This document shows positions 32,957 to 41,457 of a stretch of 64,000 nt of DNA, in pieces. The notes under the pieces are model-generated. The model was given only the letters and a program-made list of their open reading frames with translations. It did not search any database and had not been told where the DNA came from. Numbering within the stretch: the stretch's first letter is position 1; each line of letters starts with the position of its first letter. The translations under genes and the position numbers were made by a program. This DNA comes from a bacterium HR21 (GTDB taxonomy: Bacteria > Bacteroidota > Ignavibacteria > Kapaibacteriales > HRBIN21), in contig BEHX01000003.1 of assembly GCA_002898295.1 (NCBI GenBank), positions 1 to 64,000 on the forward strand, in the 5' to 3' direction.

Positions 32957-35395
32957 ATGCGGCGCATTCTTGTACTGATGCTCGCCTGTGGGTTTCCGCT
33001 CCTGGGACAGCAGACTCCGAAGCGGTACGTGCTCATCGAGGAATTCACAAGCGCCACCTGCCCGCCGTGCGTCCAGGCATCGGAGAAGCTCAACGCGATG
33101 GTACGGGTCGAAAACGGGCTGATCTCCGTCCGATACCACATGAACTGGCCCGCACCGGGAGATCCGTTCAACGTTGCCAATCCAACGGACAACAACGCAC
33201 GGCGCCAGTACTACGGGGTCAACTCCATCCCCTTCGCAGCCGTGATGGGAAACTGGACTGGGCATCCGCTCACCTCTGACTTCGACGCTGCAATCCAACA
33301 ACAGCGGCAGCGCTCGGCACGACTGCTCATTACGGTCTCGGAAAACCGGCAGAATGCCCCGAATATCCAGGTGCAGGTAACCATCCGCAATGTCAGCACG
33401 CAAGCCCTCGACCTGACCGGGCATGTGCTCCACGTCGCGGTGGTCAACCGGCGGGTTGACCTGCCCGATCTCCCCCAGCGGCTGCAGGGCTCTAACGGGG
33501 AGACCGTCTTCTACGATGCCATGATGAAGATGCTCCCCAGTGCCAGCGGCACTCAACTCTCCGGCTCCCTGGCTCCGGGGCAGGAACAGCTCTTCGGTCC
33601 CTTCGTCTACACGCTGGGCACGGGTGAGCTCTGGCCAGCCGGGCAGGACTACGTCATCGCTTTCGTGCAGAACGCAAGTACCAGGGAGATTCTCGATGCT
33701 GGGACGAATCTGGAACAGAAACTCACGGCTGTGACAGTCCAACTGACCGCCCCCACACCGCAATTTGACTACATCCCCCGGGGGCAAACGGTTAGCAAGA
33801 CGGTGACGCTCCGCAACACAAGCTCGGCATCGTACACGTTTCGGGTAGTGATTGACCCGAATTCCGTTCTGCTCACCACGTGGGGCTGGAGTGCTACGGT
33901 CTCACCGGATTCCCTCACGCTGGCTCCTGGTGCCACTGGGCAGTTTACCGTCCGTGTCACAGCGCCGTCGTCCAGTGCCGGCTATGCCCGTCTGCTCCTC
34001 AAACCGGAACTTCTGACCCGAAGCAGTGGGACGATCCTGGAGCTCCGCGACACGAGCATTGTGGTAGGGCTGTTGACAGAGGATACGAAGTACGTGCTCT
34101 ACTACGGCATGATCCCGTGGTTCTCCTCGGCGTACCTCTCCGTTGCCAACACAGTACCTGAGCTGCAGGGCGATTACGCGTGGCTGCCCTTGCTGCCAGA
34201 AGACATGGCAGCCTATCCCATCCAGAATTTCCAGCTGGCGGTCTTCCCGCTCTATGACTACCCGCTCAAGACCCCAGCGGGCGAATTGGATCACATCTTC
34301 AATGCCATCCAGCAAGCCATCCAGGCAGGAACCCGCCTCTGGATTGTCTCGAATGCTGGGCTTTACTGGGCATTTGACCCGAACTCCTCCTACCGGACAT
34401 CAGCAGCACAGAGCTTCTACACAAACACGCTGGGGCTGCAGTACACTCGGATCCAGCAGCGGTACAGCGGGAACACGCTCATTTCCTTCCCCATCACTGG
34501 CGTCAGCAGCGACAGCATCGGGGATGGCTTTACAGCGATGGCAAACACCAGTGCCAGCGCTGGCTACAACCTGTACACAGACATTTTCTCGCTCCGCTCG
34601 GGCAGCCCCTCGAAGGCAGTCTTCTACTACGACAACACTCCAAACTCGCTCGGCGGTGTTCGGGTCGAGCTCAGCAATGGGAACCGCCTCGTGTATACGA
34701 GCTTCGGTCCCGAAGCGATTGCCAACACGTCAGTCCGTCAGGAGCTTTGGCAGCGTATCGTACGCTGGCTGCTCGGACGTGCCCAGGGGCAACCGCGCAT
34801 TGCGCTGAACACGTACTCGCTGCAATTCGATAGCGTCGAGCTCAACCAAACGAAGGCGCTCACGCTGACACTCGGCAATGTGGGGCAAGCAGAGCTGCGG
34901 ATCACCCGCATTGAACTGAGCGGCACGGACGCCTCCGCCTTCAACGTCCCCGATGCCGATGTAGTCCCGATTGTGCTGCAGCCTGGGGAAGAAACCACAT
35001 TGGAGGTGCAGTTCCGTCCCACCCGGCTCGGGGACCATACGGCATTGCTGACGCTGTTTTCGAACGATCCTCTGGAAGGTGAGCAGGGAAGCGTGGTGAT
35101 TCTCTCCGGTGTTGGTAAACGCGGGGTTGGCATTGCCCAGGAGCCAGCTCTCCGCCTGCAGCTCAGCCCCGTACCGGCATCGGACGTTGTTCGGCTCCAG
35201 CTCCCGGAGGTCTCCGCTGCCACATATTCCGTGCGCATCACCGATGCTCTGGGGCGGAGCTGGCTTTCGGAGAGCTTCCCCATCTCCGGCAGAGAGCTCC
35301 TGCTGTCGGTCGGGCATCTGCCTGCTGGGGCATACACGGTCACGCTCCTCAACGGCACACACCGCTTCTGGGCACCGCTCCTGATCGTCCGCTGA
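32957..35395 (+). CDS. secreted thioredoxin-fold/Omp28-like protein with type IX secretion C-terminal domain
   Basis: 812 residues. Signal peptide 1-18. Residues 20-180 look like the Omp28-related thioredoxin-like domain, with a C35-P-P-C38 redox motif (EEFTSATCPPCVQ) and VNSIPFAAVMGN as the cis-Pro region. The middle has an Ig-like part (about 260-350) and a domain with FPLYDYPLKTPAGELDHIFNAI that resembles a ThuA/GATase-like fold, uncertain. Residues about 613-720 are a choice-of-anchor D (ASH-like) module. Residues 729-812 are a type IX secretion sorting domain (LSPVPASDVVRLQL and LPAGAYTVTL). It should be exported by the Por system and attached to the cell surface. The secretion machinery genes are not in the window. 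Confidence 0.85.
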   Translation: MRRILVLMLACGFPLLGQQTPKRYVLIEEFTSATCPPCVQASEKLNAMVRVENGLISVRYHMNWPAPGDPFNVANPTDNNARRQYYGVNSIPFAAVMGNWTGHPLTSDFDAAIQQQRQRSARLLITVSENRQNAPNIQVQVTIRNVSTQALDLTGHVLHVAVVNRRVDLPDLPQRLQGSNGETVFYDAMMKMLPSASGTQLSGSLAPGQEQLFGPFVYTLGTGELWPAGQDYVIAFVQNASTREILDAGTNLEQKLTAVTVQLTAPTPQFDYIPRGQTVSKTVTLRNTSSASYTFRVVIDPNSVLLTTWGWSATVSPDSLTLAPGATGQFTVRVTAPSSSAGYARLLLKPELLTRSSGTILELRDTSIVVGLLTEDTKYVLYYGMIPWFSSAYLSVANTVPELQGDYAWLPLLPEDMAAYPIQNFQLAVFPLYDYPLKTPAGELDHIFNAIQQAIQAGTRLWIVSNAGLYWAFDPNSSYRTSAAQSFYTNTLGLQYTRIQQRYSGNTLISFPITGVSSDSIGDGFTAMANTSASAGYNLYTDIFSLRSGSPSKAVFYYDNTPNSLGGVRVELSNGNRLVYTSFGPEAIANTSVRQELWQRIVRWLLGRAQGQPRIALNTYSLQFDSVELNQTKALTLTLGNVGQAELRITRIELSGTDASAFNVPDADVVPIVLQPGEETTLEVQFRPTRLGDHTALLTLFSNDPLEGEQGSVVILSGVGKRGVGIAQEPALRLQLSPVPASDVVRLQLPEVSAATYSVRITDALGRSWLSESFPISGRELLLSVGHLPAGAYTVTLLNGTHRFWAPLLIVR

Positions 35396-35421
35396 GCTTC
35401 CTCGCACACTCTACAACCGGG

Positions 35422-35453
35422 AACGGCGGCAAGGGCTTTCCCTGCCGCCGTTT
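35422..35453. terminator. intrinsic terminator hairpin (bidirectional candidate)
   Basis: Perfect 10-bp arms AACGGCGGCA and TGCCGCCGTT with an inner GGG/CCC pairing, followed by TTTCGTTTCG on the plus strand. It sits between the convergent type IX cargo gene and uvrB and could serve both. Confidence 0.7.
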
Positions 35454-35475
35454 CGTTTCGGAATGCAGCACAGCC

Positions 35476-37545
35476 TTAGTGTGCTCTCCCGGGAATGGGC
35501 AGATCGGCGAATTCGTCGGGAAACTGGTTGAGGAGCTGCAGGAGAGCATCGCGGAGCTCGGCGGCTCGCTCGTAATCGAGCTCCTGGGCAGCACGCCGCA
35601 TTTCTGCAAGGAGTTCCTCAGCAAGGTGGCGACGCTGCTGGGGGGTGAGGTACTGCACCAGCGGATCTGCTACCACAGCAGGGCGTCCAGAGAGGCGATG
35701 CTCTGTCCGCGGGCGCCGCGGGTGGATATCGGCAACGGCGGTGGTCTGCAGAATCTCCTCCAGGCTCTTGTAGACTGTTTGTGGGTTGATGCCGTGCCGG
35801 CGGTTGTACTCCATCTGCAGGGCACGCCGCCGGTTCGTCTCGGCGATGACCTTCTGCATTGCGTCCGTGATGCGGTCCGCATAGAGGATCACGCACCCTT
35901 CGGCGTTCCGGGCAGTGCGCCCGGCGATTTGGAGCAGCGAACGCTCACTGCGCAGGAAGCCTTCTTTGTCCGCATCCAGGATTGCGACCAAGGACACTTC
36001 GGGTAAATCTAGCCCTTCGCGCAGGAGGTTGACCCCAACGAGCACGTCGTAATTTCCCAGGCGCAGGTCGCGCAGGATTTCCACACGCTCCACAGCGTCA
36101 ATGTCGGAGTGCAAGTAGGCAACGCGCACACCCAGCGCCTGGAGGTACTCGGCAAGGTCTTCCGCCATGCGCTTGGTCAGTGTTGTCACCAGCACCCGCT
36201 GGCGGCGTTCTACTCGGCGGCGAATCTCTCTCAGGAGGTCGTCGATCTGAGTGCGCGTGGGACGCACCTGGATTTCCGGATCTAGCAGCCCCGTGGGGCG
36301 GATGAGCTGTTCGACGACAATTCCCTGGCTCTTCTCCAGCTCGTAGTCCCCTGGTGTTGCACTCACGTAGATAACCTGGTTGACCAGCGCTTCGAACTCA
36401 TCGAAGCGCAAGGGACGGTTCTCTAGAGCGGAGGGGAGCCGAAAGCCATACTCAATGAGCGTCTCCTTGCGAGAGCGGTCGCCGTTGTACATACCCCGCA
36501 GCTGCGGGATCGTGACGTGGCTCTCATCGATGATGAGGAGGTAATCCCGGGGGAAGTAGTCGAGCAAGCACCACGGACGCTCGCCCGGTTTGCGCCCAGA
36601 CAGATGCATCGAGTAGTTCTCAATACCTGGGCAGTAGCCCACCTCCTGCAGCATTTCTAAGTCAAAGAGGGTGCGCTGCTCCAGCCGTCGGGCTTCGAGT
36701 TCTTTGCCCTGGGCACGCAGCTCCCGAAGCCGCTCCTGGAGTTCGAGCCGAATACTGGTCAGGGCGCGCTCGAGCTGCGCCCGCGTGGTCAGAAACAGCT
36801 TCGCGGGGTAGAGGGTCACAGCGTCGAGCTCTTCGAGCACCGTACCGCTGAGCCGGTCAATCCAGCGGAGACGGTCAATCTCATCCCCGAATAGCTCGAT
36901 ACGCAGCGCGCGCTCGGTCTCGTAGGCTGGGACAACGTCAATGACATCACCGCGGACACGGAAGCTGCCACGGGACAGCTCCTCATCATTGCGCCCGTAG
37001 TACATGTCGGTCAGGCGGTAGAGAAGCTGCCGCCGCGTAAGGCGCATGCCCACCCGAAGCACCAACACGCTGGCACGGAAATCCTCCGGGCGCCCAATGC
37101 TGTAAATACAGCTGACCGATGCTACCACAATCACATCGCGGCGCCCCTCCAGCAAGGCACTGGTTGCCCGCAGCCGGAGCCGGTCAATCTCCTCGTTGAT
37201 GGCAACCTCCTTCTCGATGTACGTGTCTGTTGCCGGCAGATACGCCTCGGGCTGGTAGTAGTCGTAGTAGGAGATGAAGAACTCCACGGCGTTGTGCGGG
37301 AAGAACTGACGGAACTCGCCGTAGAGCTGGGCAGCCAGCGTCTTGTTGGGCGAGATGACCAGAGTCGGTTTCTGCACCTGGGCAATGACGTTGGAGATAG
37401 TGAAAGTCTTCCCCGAGCCGGTCACCCCCAGCAGTACCTGGTGTTTGACCCCACGGCGGAGGTTGTCCACCAGCTGGGCGATTGCCTTGGGCTGGTCCCC
37501 CGCTGGCTCGTACGGTGCCACCAGCTGAAATCGACCACCTGCCAT
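35476..37545 (-). CDS. uvrB: excinuclease ABC subunit B
   Basis: 689 residues from the ATG at 37545. UvrB is the damage-verification helicase of nucleotide excision repair. Walker A is GVTGSGKT (K46), the beta-hairpin [12 protein letters not shown] follows, [18 protein letters not shown] is the helicase II/III block, and motifs V-VI are [27 protein letters not shown] and QIAGRTARN. The C-terminal UVR domain that binds UvrC is present ([26 protein letters not shown]). It is intact. No LexA-type palindrome was seen at its promoter, which carries a TAGTTTTG element. Confidence 0.97.
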   Translation of the reverse strand: MAGGRFQLVAPYEPAGDQPKAIAQLVDNLRRGVKHQVLLGVTGSGKTFTISNVIAQVQKPTLVISPNKTLAAQLYGEFRQFFPHNAVEFFISYYDYYQPEAYLPATDTYIEKEVAINEEIDRLRLRATSALLEGRRDVIVVASVSCIYSIGRPEDFRASVLVLRVGMRLTRRQLLYRLTDMYYGRNDEELSRGSFRVRGDVIDVVPAYETERALRIELFGDEIDRLRWIDRLSGTVLEELDAVTLYPAKLFLTTRAQLERALTSIRLELQERLRELRAQGKELEARRLEQRTLFDLEMLQEVGYCPGIENYSMHLSGRKPGERPWCLLDYFPRDYLLIIDESHVTIPQLRGMYNGDRSRKETLIEYGFRLPSALENRPLRFDEFEALVNQVIYVSATPGDYELEKSQGIVVEQLIRPTGLLDPEIQVRPTRTQIDDLLREIRRRVERRQRVLVTTLTKRMAEDLAEYLQALGVRVAYLHSDIDAVERVEILRDLRLGNYDVLVGVNLLREGLDLPEVSLVAILDADKEGFLRSERSLLQIAGRTARNAEGCVILYADRITDAMQKVIAETNRRRALQMEYNRRHGINPQTVYKSLEEILQTTAVADIHPRRPRTEHRLSGRPAVVADPLVQYLTPQQRRHLAEELLAEMRRAAQELDYERAAELRDALLQLLNQFPDEFADLPIPGRAH

Positions 37546-37569
37546 TGCGCCAGTTCCCCAAAAGACGTC

Positions 37570-37577
37570 AAAACTAA
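37570..37577 (-). promoter_or_regulatory. TAGTTTTG promoter -7 element for uvrB
   Basis: Minus-strand perfect TAnnTTTG, 25 bases before the uvrB ATG. Same octamer as at lexA. Confidence 0.6.
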
Positions 37578-37603
37578 CGAAAGCTGCCAGATTTACGTCA
37601 CGT

Positions 37604-37611
37604 AATCTCGC
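37604..37611 (+). promoter_or_regulatory. weak promoter-like element TAATCTCG for queA
   Basis: A two-mismatch match to TAnnTTTG on the plus strand in the divergent uvrB/queA gap. It fits a start at 37648 better than one at 37621. Confidence 0.25.
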
Positions 37612-37647
37612 CGTACGAGCATGTGCAGTGAGCTCTACTGTGGGGAG

Positions 37648-38703
37648 ATGTTGTTGCGGACCAAACTCTCGAGCTTCCGGTACACGTACCCCAAGCAAGC
37701 AATCGCGAAGTTCCCAGCAGACCCTCGGGATAGCTCCCGCTTGCTGGTGGTCCACCGCACCAGCGGCGAGTTGGAGCACCGGACATTCCGGGATATCGTG
37801 GACTACTTCCACAGAGGCGATTGCCTGGTGGTCAACGACACCTGGGTCTACCCCGCGCTGCTCATCGGGAAAAAGGAGCGGACACATGCACCAATTGAGG
37901 TCATCCTTGCCCGGGAGCTCAGCCGTGAGGGCAACCTCTGGGAGGTACTCGTGGAGCCCGCGCGCAAAGTCCGCATCGGCAACAAAATTTACTTCGACAA
38001 CAACCGCTTCTACGCCGAAATTATCGACAACACAACCTCCCGCGGGCGGATCGTCCGCTTCAGCTACAGCGGCGATCTCTACAAGGTCGCCGAACGGCTC
38101 GGCAATATGGTGCTACCGCCGTACATGCAGCGCCAACCCGAAGAGGGGGACAAGGAATGGTACCAGACTGTCTTCGCCAATCCTGAGAAGATTGGCTCTC
38201 TTGCGCCTCCCACAGCAGGACTGCACTTTACCGGCGAGCTCCTCGAGCAGCTGCGACAGAAGGGAGTCCACATTGTCTCCATCACGCTGCACATCGGACT
38301 GGGAGCTTTCGAAACCATCGAGGTAGAGGACTTGAGCAAGCACACCATGACATCGGAGTACTTCGAGGTCAGCCCCCAGGCTGCTGACCTAATCAACCGA
38401 GCGCTGCGCAACCGAAAGCGGGTCTGTGCCGTCGGCTGCAGCGTCGTGCGTGCCTTAGAGTCGAGCGCGTTGACCACAGGCGTGGTCAAACCGAGCCGGG
38501 GCTGGACCGACCGCTTCATCTACCCGCCGTACGAATTCCGCATCGTGCAGAGCATGATTACGAACTTCCATCCGCCCAACTCCCCCTCGCTCCTGGTAGG
38601 GGCAGCCCTTGCCGGACCGGAGCTCATCACGAAGGTGTACCGGACCGCTGTCAAGGAGGGCTATCGCCTGTTTGCTTACGGCGATGCAATGCTTATCCTC
38701 TAA
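37648..38703 (+). CDS. queA: S-adenosylmethionine:tRNA ribosyltransferase-isomerase
   Basis: About 351 residues. QueA transfers and isomerises the ribosyl part of SAM onto 7-aminomethyl-7-deazaguanine at tRNA position 34, making epoxyqueuosine. Blocks seen are [77 protein letters not shown] and [15 protein letters not shown]. The N-terminus matches the family best from the ATG at 37648; an ATG at 37621 would add nine residues. Other queuosine genes are not in the window. Confidence 0.94.
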   Translation: MLLRTKLSSFRYTYPKQAIAKFPADPRDSSRLLVVHRTSGELEHRTFRDIVDYFHRGDCLVVNDTWVYPALLIGKKERTHAPIEVILARELSREGNLWEVLVEPARKVRIGNKIYFDNNRFYAEIIDNTTSRGRIVRFSYSGDLYKVAERLGNMVLPPYMQRQPEEGDKEWYQTVFANPEKIGSLAPPTAGLHFTGELLEQLRQKGVHIVSITLHIGLGAFETIEVEDLSKHTMTSEYFEVSPQAADLINRALRNRKRVCAVGCSVVRALESSALTTGVVKPSRGWTDRFIYPPYEFRIVQSMITNFHPPNSPSLLVGAALAGPELITKVYRTAVKEGYRLFAYGDAMLIL

Positions 38704-38712
38704 GGCTTGCCC

Positions 38713-39051
38713 ATGCGCTTCGTGCTCATGTGGCTCCTGCACGCTGTCCTGATCATGCTGATTGCGCATCTGCTGCCGGGCATCACACTGCAGAGCTTCT
38801 GGGTCGCGCTCGTCAGTGCGCTCGTACTCGGATTGGTCAATGCTCTTGTCCGTCCCATTTTGATTGTCCTGACCCTGCCTGCAGTGGTGCTGACCTTCGG
38901 GCTTGCATTGGTGCTCATCAATGCGGTCGGATTGTGGCTGGTTGCCGCTCTGGTACCGGGCTTCCAGATTGCGAGCTTCTGGGATGCACTGCTCGGCTCG
39001 CTTCTCATCTCCGCCCTCTCTGCTTTTGGACGCTGGTTGCTGAAGGTCTAA
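38713..39051 (+). CDS. small four-helix membrane protein (phage holin family IV / DUF type)
   Basis: 112 residues with four hydrophobic helices. LHAVLIMLIAHLLPGITLQSFWVALVSALVLGLVNALVRPILIVLTLPAVVLTFGLALVLINAVGLWLVAALVPGF follows the pattern of the common bacterial 'mycobacterial 4TM holin / phage holin family' (LNxxlrPil..l.lPl...tlGlf.lvinalml.l...). Despite the family name these are housekeeping membrane proteins of unknown function, not evidence for a prophage. The ATG at 38713 is preferred over a TTG at 38707. It follows queA by 9 bases. Confidence 0.75.
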   Translation: MRFVLMWLLHAVLIMLIAHLLPGITLQSFWVALVSALVLGLVNALVRPILIVLTLPAVVLTFGLALVLINAVGLWLVAALVPGFQIASFWDALLGSLLISALSAFGRWLLKV

Positions 39052-39071
39052 CCTCGAAGAGGACATCTCGG

Positions 39072-40460
39072 ATGCGCTTGCCAACGTGGCTTCTAGGCTC
39101 TTGCGCTCTTGCCCTGGCAGCCGAAACGCCCCCGACGGGACAGCTGCAGCAGCGTCATCTGACGCTCTACCAAGATGGGTTCGGCTTCGTCGAGGAACGG
39201 TACCAGTTCTCTCTCTCTGACCGGCGGCAGCGTGTTCGCTTCGAAGACATTCCTGCCGCAGTAGACCCTGCCAGCGTAGTCGTCAGCCTCCCGGAAGGAA
39301 CAGTTCTCTGGCACTCTCTGCAACCCGCACAAGCCACGACAGGAGAGATGCTCCTCGAACGCCTGCGCGGGCGTTCCCTCCGCTTCATTAGCTCCGATGG
39401 GCAGCAGGTCATCGAAGGCGTTCTCCTGGGGATAGTACCGCCGTATGCTGTGCTGCGGACACCGGCAGGAATACTCCTGCTCCCCTCCCCGACCCAATAC
39501 CGAGTCCTCTTCAGCGGCGATACGGTGCCGATGGCACCAACCGCTTCCCTGCAAGCGCTCGTGCAGATGCCTCGTGCAGGACAGGCATCGGCAGCGGTTT
39601 CCTACCTCATTGAAGGCATGGGCTGGCAGATGCGCTACCGGCTCCAGCTTGCTCCTCACGGGGCAACAGCGACGCTGTGCGGCTCTGCGCTTCTTGAAAA
39701 TCGCACAGAGGTAGCGTTCGACTCCACCGCCGTGAGTCTCGTCGCGGGAAATGTCCCCCGCCTCCGGGCTCGCCCAGTTGACTGGAACGCTCCAGCAGCC
39801 ATGGCACGGATGGCTGTCCAGGAATCGGCTCCAGAGGCGCCTGCAGCCCAGAAGCTCAGTGGCTTCTATCGCTACGAGCTCTCGTCGCGAATCGCGCTGC
39901 ATCCCAACGAGCGGCTCCAGCTTCCGCTCCTCCCCTGTACTGCCATCCGCCTGGAGCGAGTCTATCGGATCGAGAGCTCGGCGATGGTTCGGGGACAACT
40001 CTCCGTCCTCCAGCTTGTGCGCGTGCCCAATACGGAAGAGGCAGGGCTTGGGATTCCGCTCCCTGCCGGCATGCTCTCTGCCCTGGTTGCCACACCCGAA
40101 CGGCAAGAGTTCGTCGGGGAGACGCTCGTTCCAGAGACGCCCGTCGGTGATACGGTCACCCTCACGCTCGGTCCCGCCTTCGATATCAAAGCCTCCCAAC
40201 AGCTCGTCGAGCACCGGGAGTTGGGGAACAACCTCGTCGAGGAGACCTACCAGCTCACTGTGCTCAACGGTGGGCAGGAACCTGCGGCGGTCGAACTCTC
40301 CTTCCAGCTCCGATGGGACCAGCAGAACTGGCGCATCACGACGACAACCCATCCCTACCGCCGGCTCGATGCGCAGACACTCGCTTTCCGGCTCTCCGTC
40401 GGGGCGCGCAGCCAGAGCGTGCTCCGCTTCACAGTCCAGAGTCAGCGTCCGCCGCGTTAG
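39072..40460 (+). CDS. DUF4139 domain-containing secreted protein
   Basis: 462 residues from the ATG at 39072. A signal peptide (MRLPTWLLGSCALALA) precedes an N-terminal beta-rich region that describes a change in DGFGFVEERYQFSL, like the DUF4140/DUF4139 mucoidy-inhibitor-like family. The rest is DUF4139: VSYLIEGMGWQMRYRLQL, GSALLENRTEVAFDSTAVSLVAGNVP, VPNTEEAGLGIPLPAGMLSAL and the final VLNGGQEPAAVELSF, ITTTTHPYRRLDAQTLAFRLSV. The biochemical role of the family is unknown; members are exported or periplasmic. It ends one base before the convergent LD-carboxypeptidase gene. Confidence 0.82.
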   Translation: MRLPTWLLGSCALALAAETPPTGQLQQRHLTLYQDGFGFVEERYQFSLSDRRQRVRFEDIPAAVDPASVVVSLPEGTVLWHSLQPAQATTGEMLLERLRGRSLRFISSDGQQVIEGVLLGIVPPYAVLRTPAGILLLPSPTQYRVLFSGDTVPMAPTASLQALVQMPRAGQASAAVSYLIEGMGWQMRYRLQLAPHGATATLCGSALLENRTEVAFDSTAVSLVAGNVPRLRARPVDWNAPAAMARMAVQESAPEAPAAQKLSGFYRYELSSRIALHPNERLQLPLLPCTAIRLERVYRIESSAMVRGQLSVLQLVRVPNTEEAGLGIPLPAGMLSALVATPERQEFVGETLVPETPVGDTVTLTLGPAFDIKASQQLVEHRELGNNLVEETYQLTVLNGGQEPAAVELSFQLRWDQQNWRITTTTHPYRRLDAQTLAFRLSVGARSQSVLRFTVQSQRPPR

Positions 40461-40461
40461 A

Positions 40462-41457
40462 TCAGCCCGGGTGGACTGCCGCTTCTTCCAGCACAAGGTA
40501 GCCCTGCCGGTTGAGCCGGGCAGGGATCCCGAAGGGGAGAGCCCAGTGGTGTCGCACATGCCCGTATGGAAGACCGAACAGACACGGCACGCGCACCCGG
40601 TCGGCAAAATCCCGCAGTAACGTCTGAAGCGATGGCTGGGGCAAACGCTGCTCTGCTGAACTCGGCAAAGTAAATTCCCCGAAGACAAGCGCTGCCACCC
40701 CGGTGAAAGCACCTGCTAAGAGCAACTGGGTCATCATCCGGTCCAGCCGATACGCAGCCTCGCCGACATCCTCAAGCACCAGGATGGAGCCTTCCAGCTT
40801 TGGGAAGAAAGGCGTCCCACAGAGGGCACTCCAGAGCGAGAGTGTGCCGCACAGGAGCGTTCCCTGGACACCTCCGGAAGGCATCGGCGAGAGCGGTTGG
40901 AGCGGTTCCCCGACCGCCCCTGGGGGTTTTGCCGAGGTGAGCAGCTGCCAAAACCACGCCTCACGGTCCGGCGGAATCAGCTCCGTGCCGGGCGGAGGGG
41001 CTGAAATTGTCACCAGCCGGCTCCGCTGCCAGAGGGCAATCTGCAGCGCAGTAATGTCCGAGAAGCCAACCAGCACTTTCGGATGCTGAGCAATGAGGCG
41101 GTAATCCAGCTGTGCCAGGAGACGCATGCTCCCGAACCCTCCCCGCAGGCAGAAAATCGCCGCAATACGGGGATCGGTGAAGAAGCTATGGAGCTCGGCA
41201 AGGCGCTGCGTATCGGTCCCGGCTAAGTAGCCCAGGTACGTGCTGTGCGCATTGGCGGAGACCTCCACGCGGTAGCCGAGCCGTTCCAAGTAGCGGACGA
41301 TACTCTCCAGCTGCCCGGATTCCACCGGCGACGCGGGCGCCACCAGCCCGATGACATCACCCCGACGGAGCGGGCGTCCTCTCCGCAACTGTTCCGCCCG
41401 TGCGGACTCCCGCCTTACAGCGTCAGCTGCACCTGACCGTTGAGCGCGTGCCACCAT
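40462..41457 (-). CDS. ldcA: muramoyltetrapeptide (LD-) carboxypeptidase, S66 family
   Basis: 331 residues. This cytosolic serine peptidase removes the terminal D-Ala from recycled murein tetrapeptides. GDVIGLVAPASPV opens the fold, CLRGGFGSMRLL contains the GxGxxR-type motif, LVGFSDITALQIAL carries the nucleophile region, LCGTLSLWSALCGT follows, and the acidic/His block is VLEDVGEAAYRLDRMMTQL and PYGHVRHHWALPFG. I take the ATG at 41457, which overlaps the preceding barrel gene by 43 bases; no better start is in frame nearby. It closes the long minus-strand gene train. Confidence 0.88.
   Translation of the reverse strand: MVARAQRSGAADAVRRESARAEQLRRGRPLRRGDVIGLVAPASPVESGQLESIVRYLERLGYRVEVSANAHSTYLGYLAGTDTQRLAELHSFFTDPRIAAIFCLRGGFGSMRLLAQLDYRLIAQHPKVLVGFSDITALQIALWQRSRLVTISAPPPGTELIPPDREAWFWQLLTSAKPPGAVGEPLQPLSPMPSGGVQGTLLCGTLSLWSALCGTPFFPKLEGSILVLEDVGEAAYRLDRMMTQLLLAGAFTGVAALVFGEFTLPSSAEQRLPQPSLQTLLRDFADRVRVPCLFGLPYGHVRHHWALPFGIPARLNRQGYLVLEEAAVHPG

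Noticed and set aside
39093-40712. 539-codon minus-strand open frame opposite the DUF4139 gene
   Set aside because: The plus-strand reading has a signal peptide and family motifs. The antisense reading does not.
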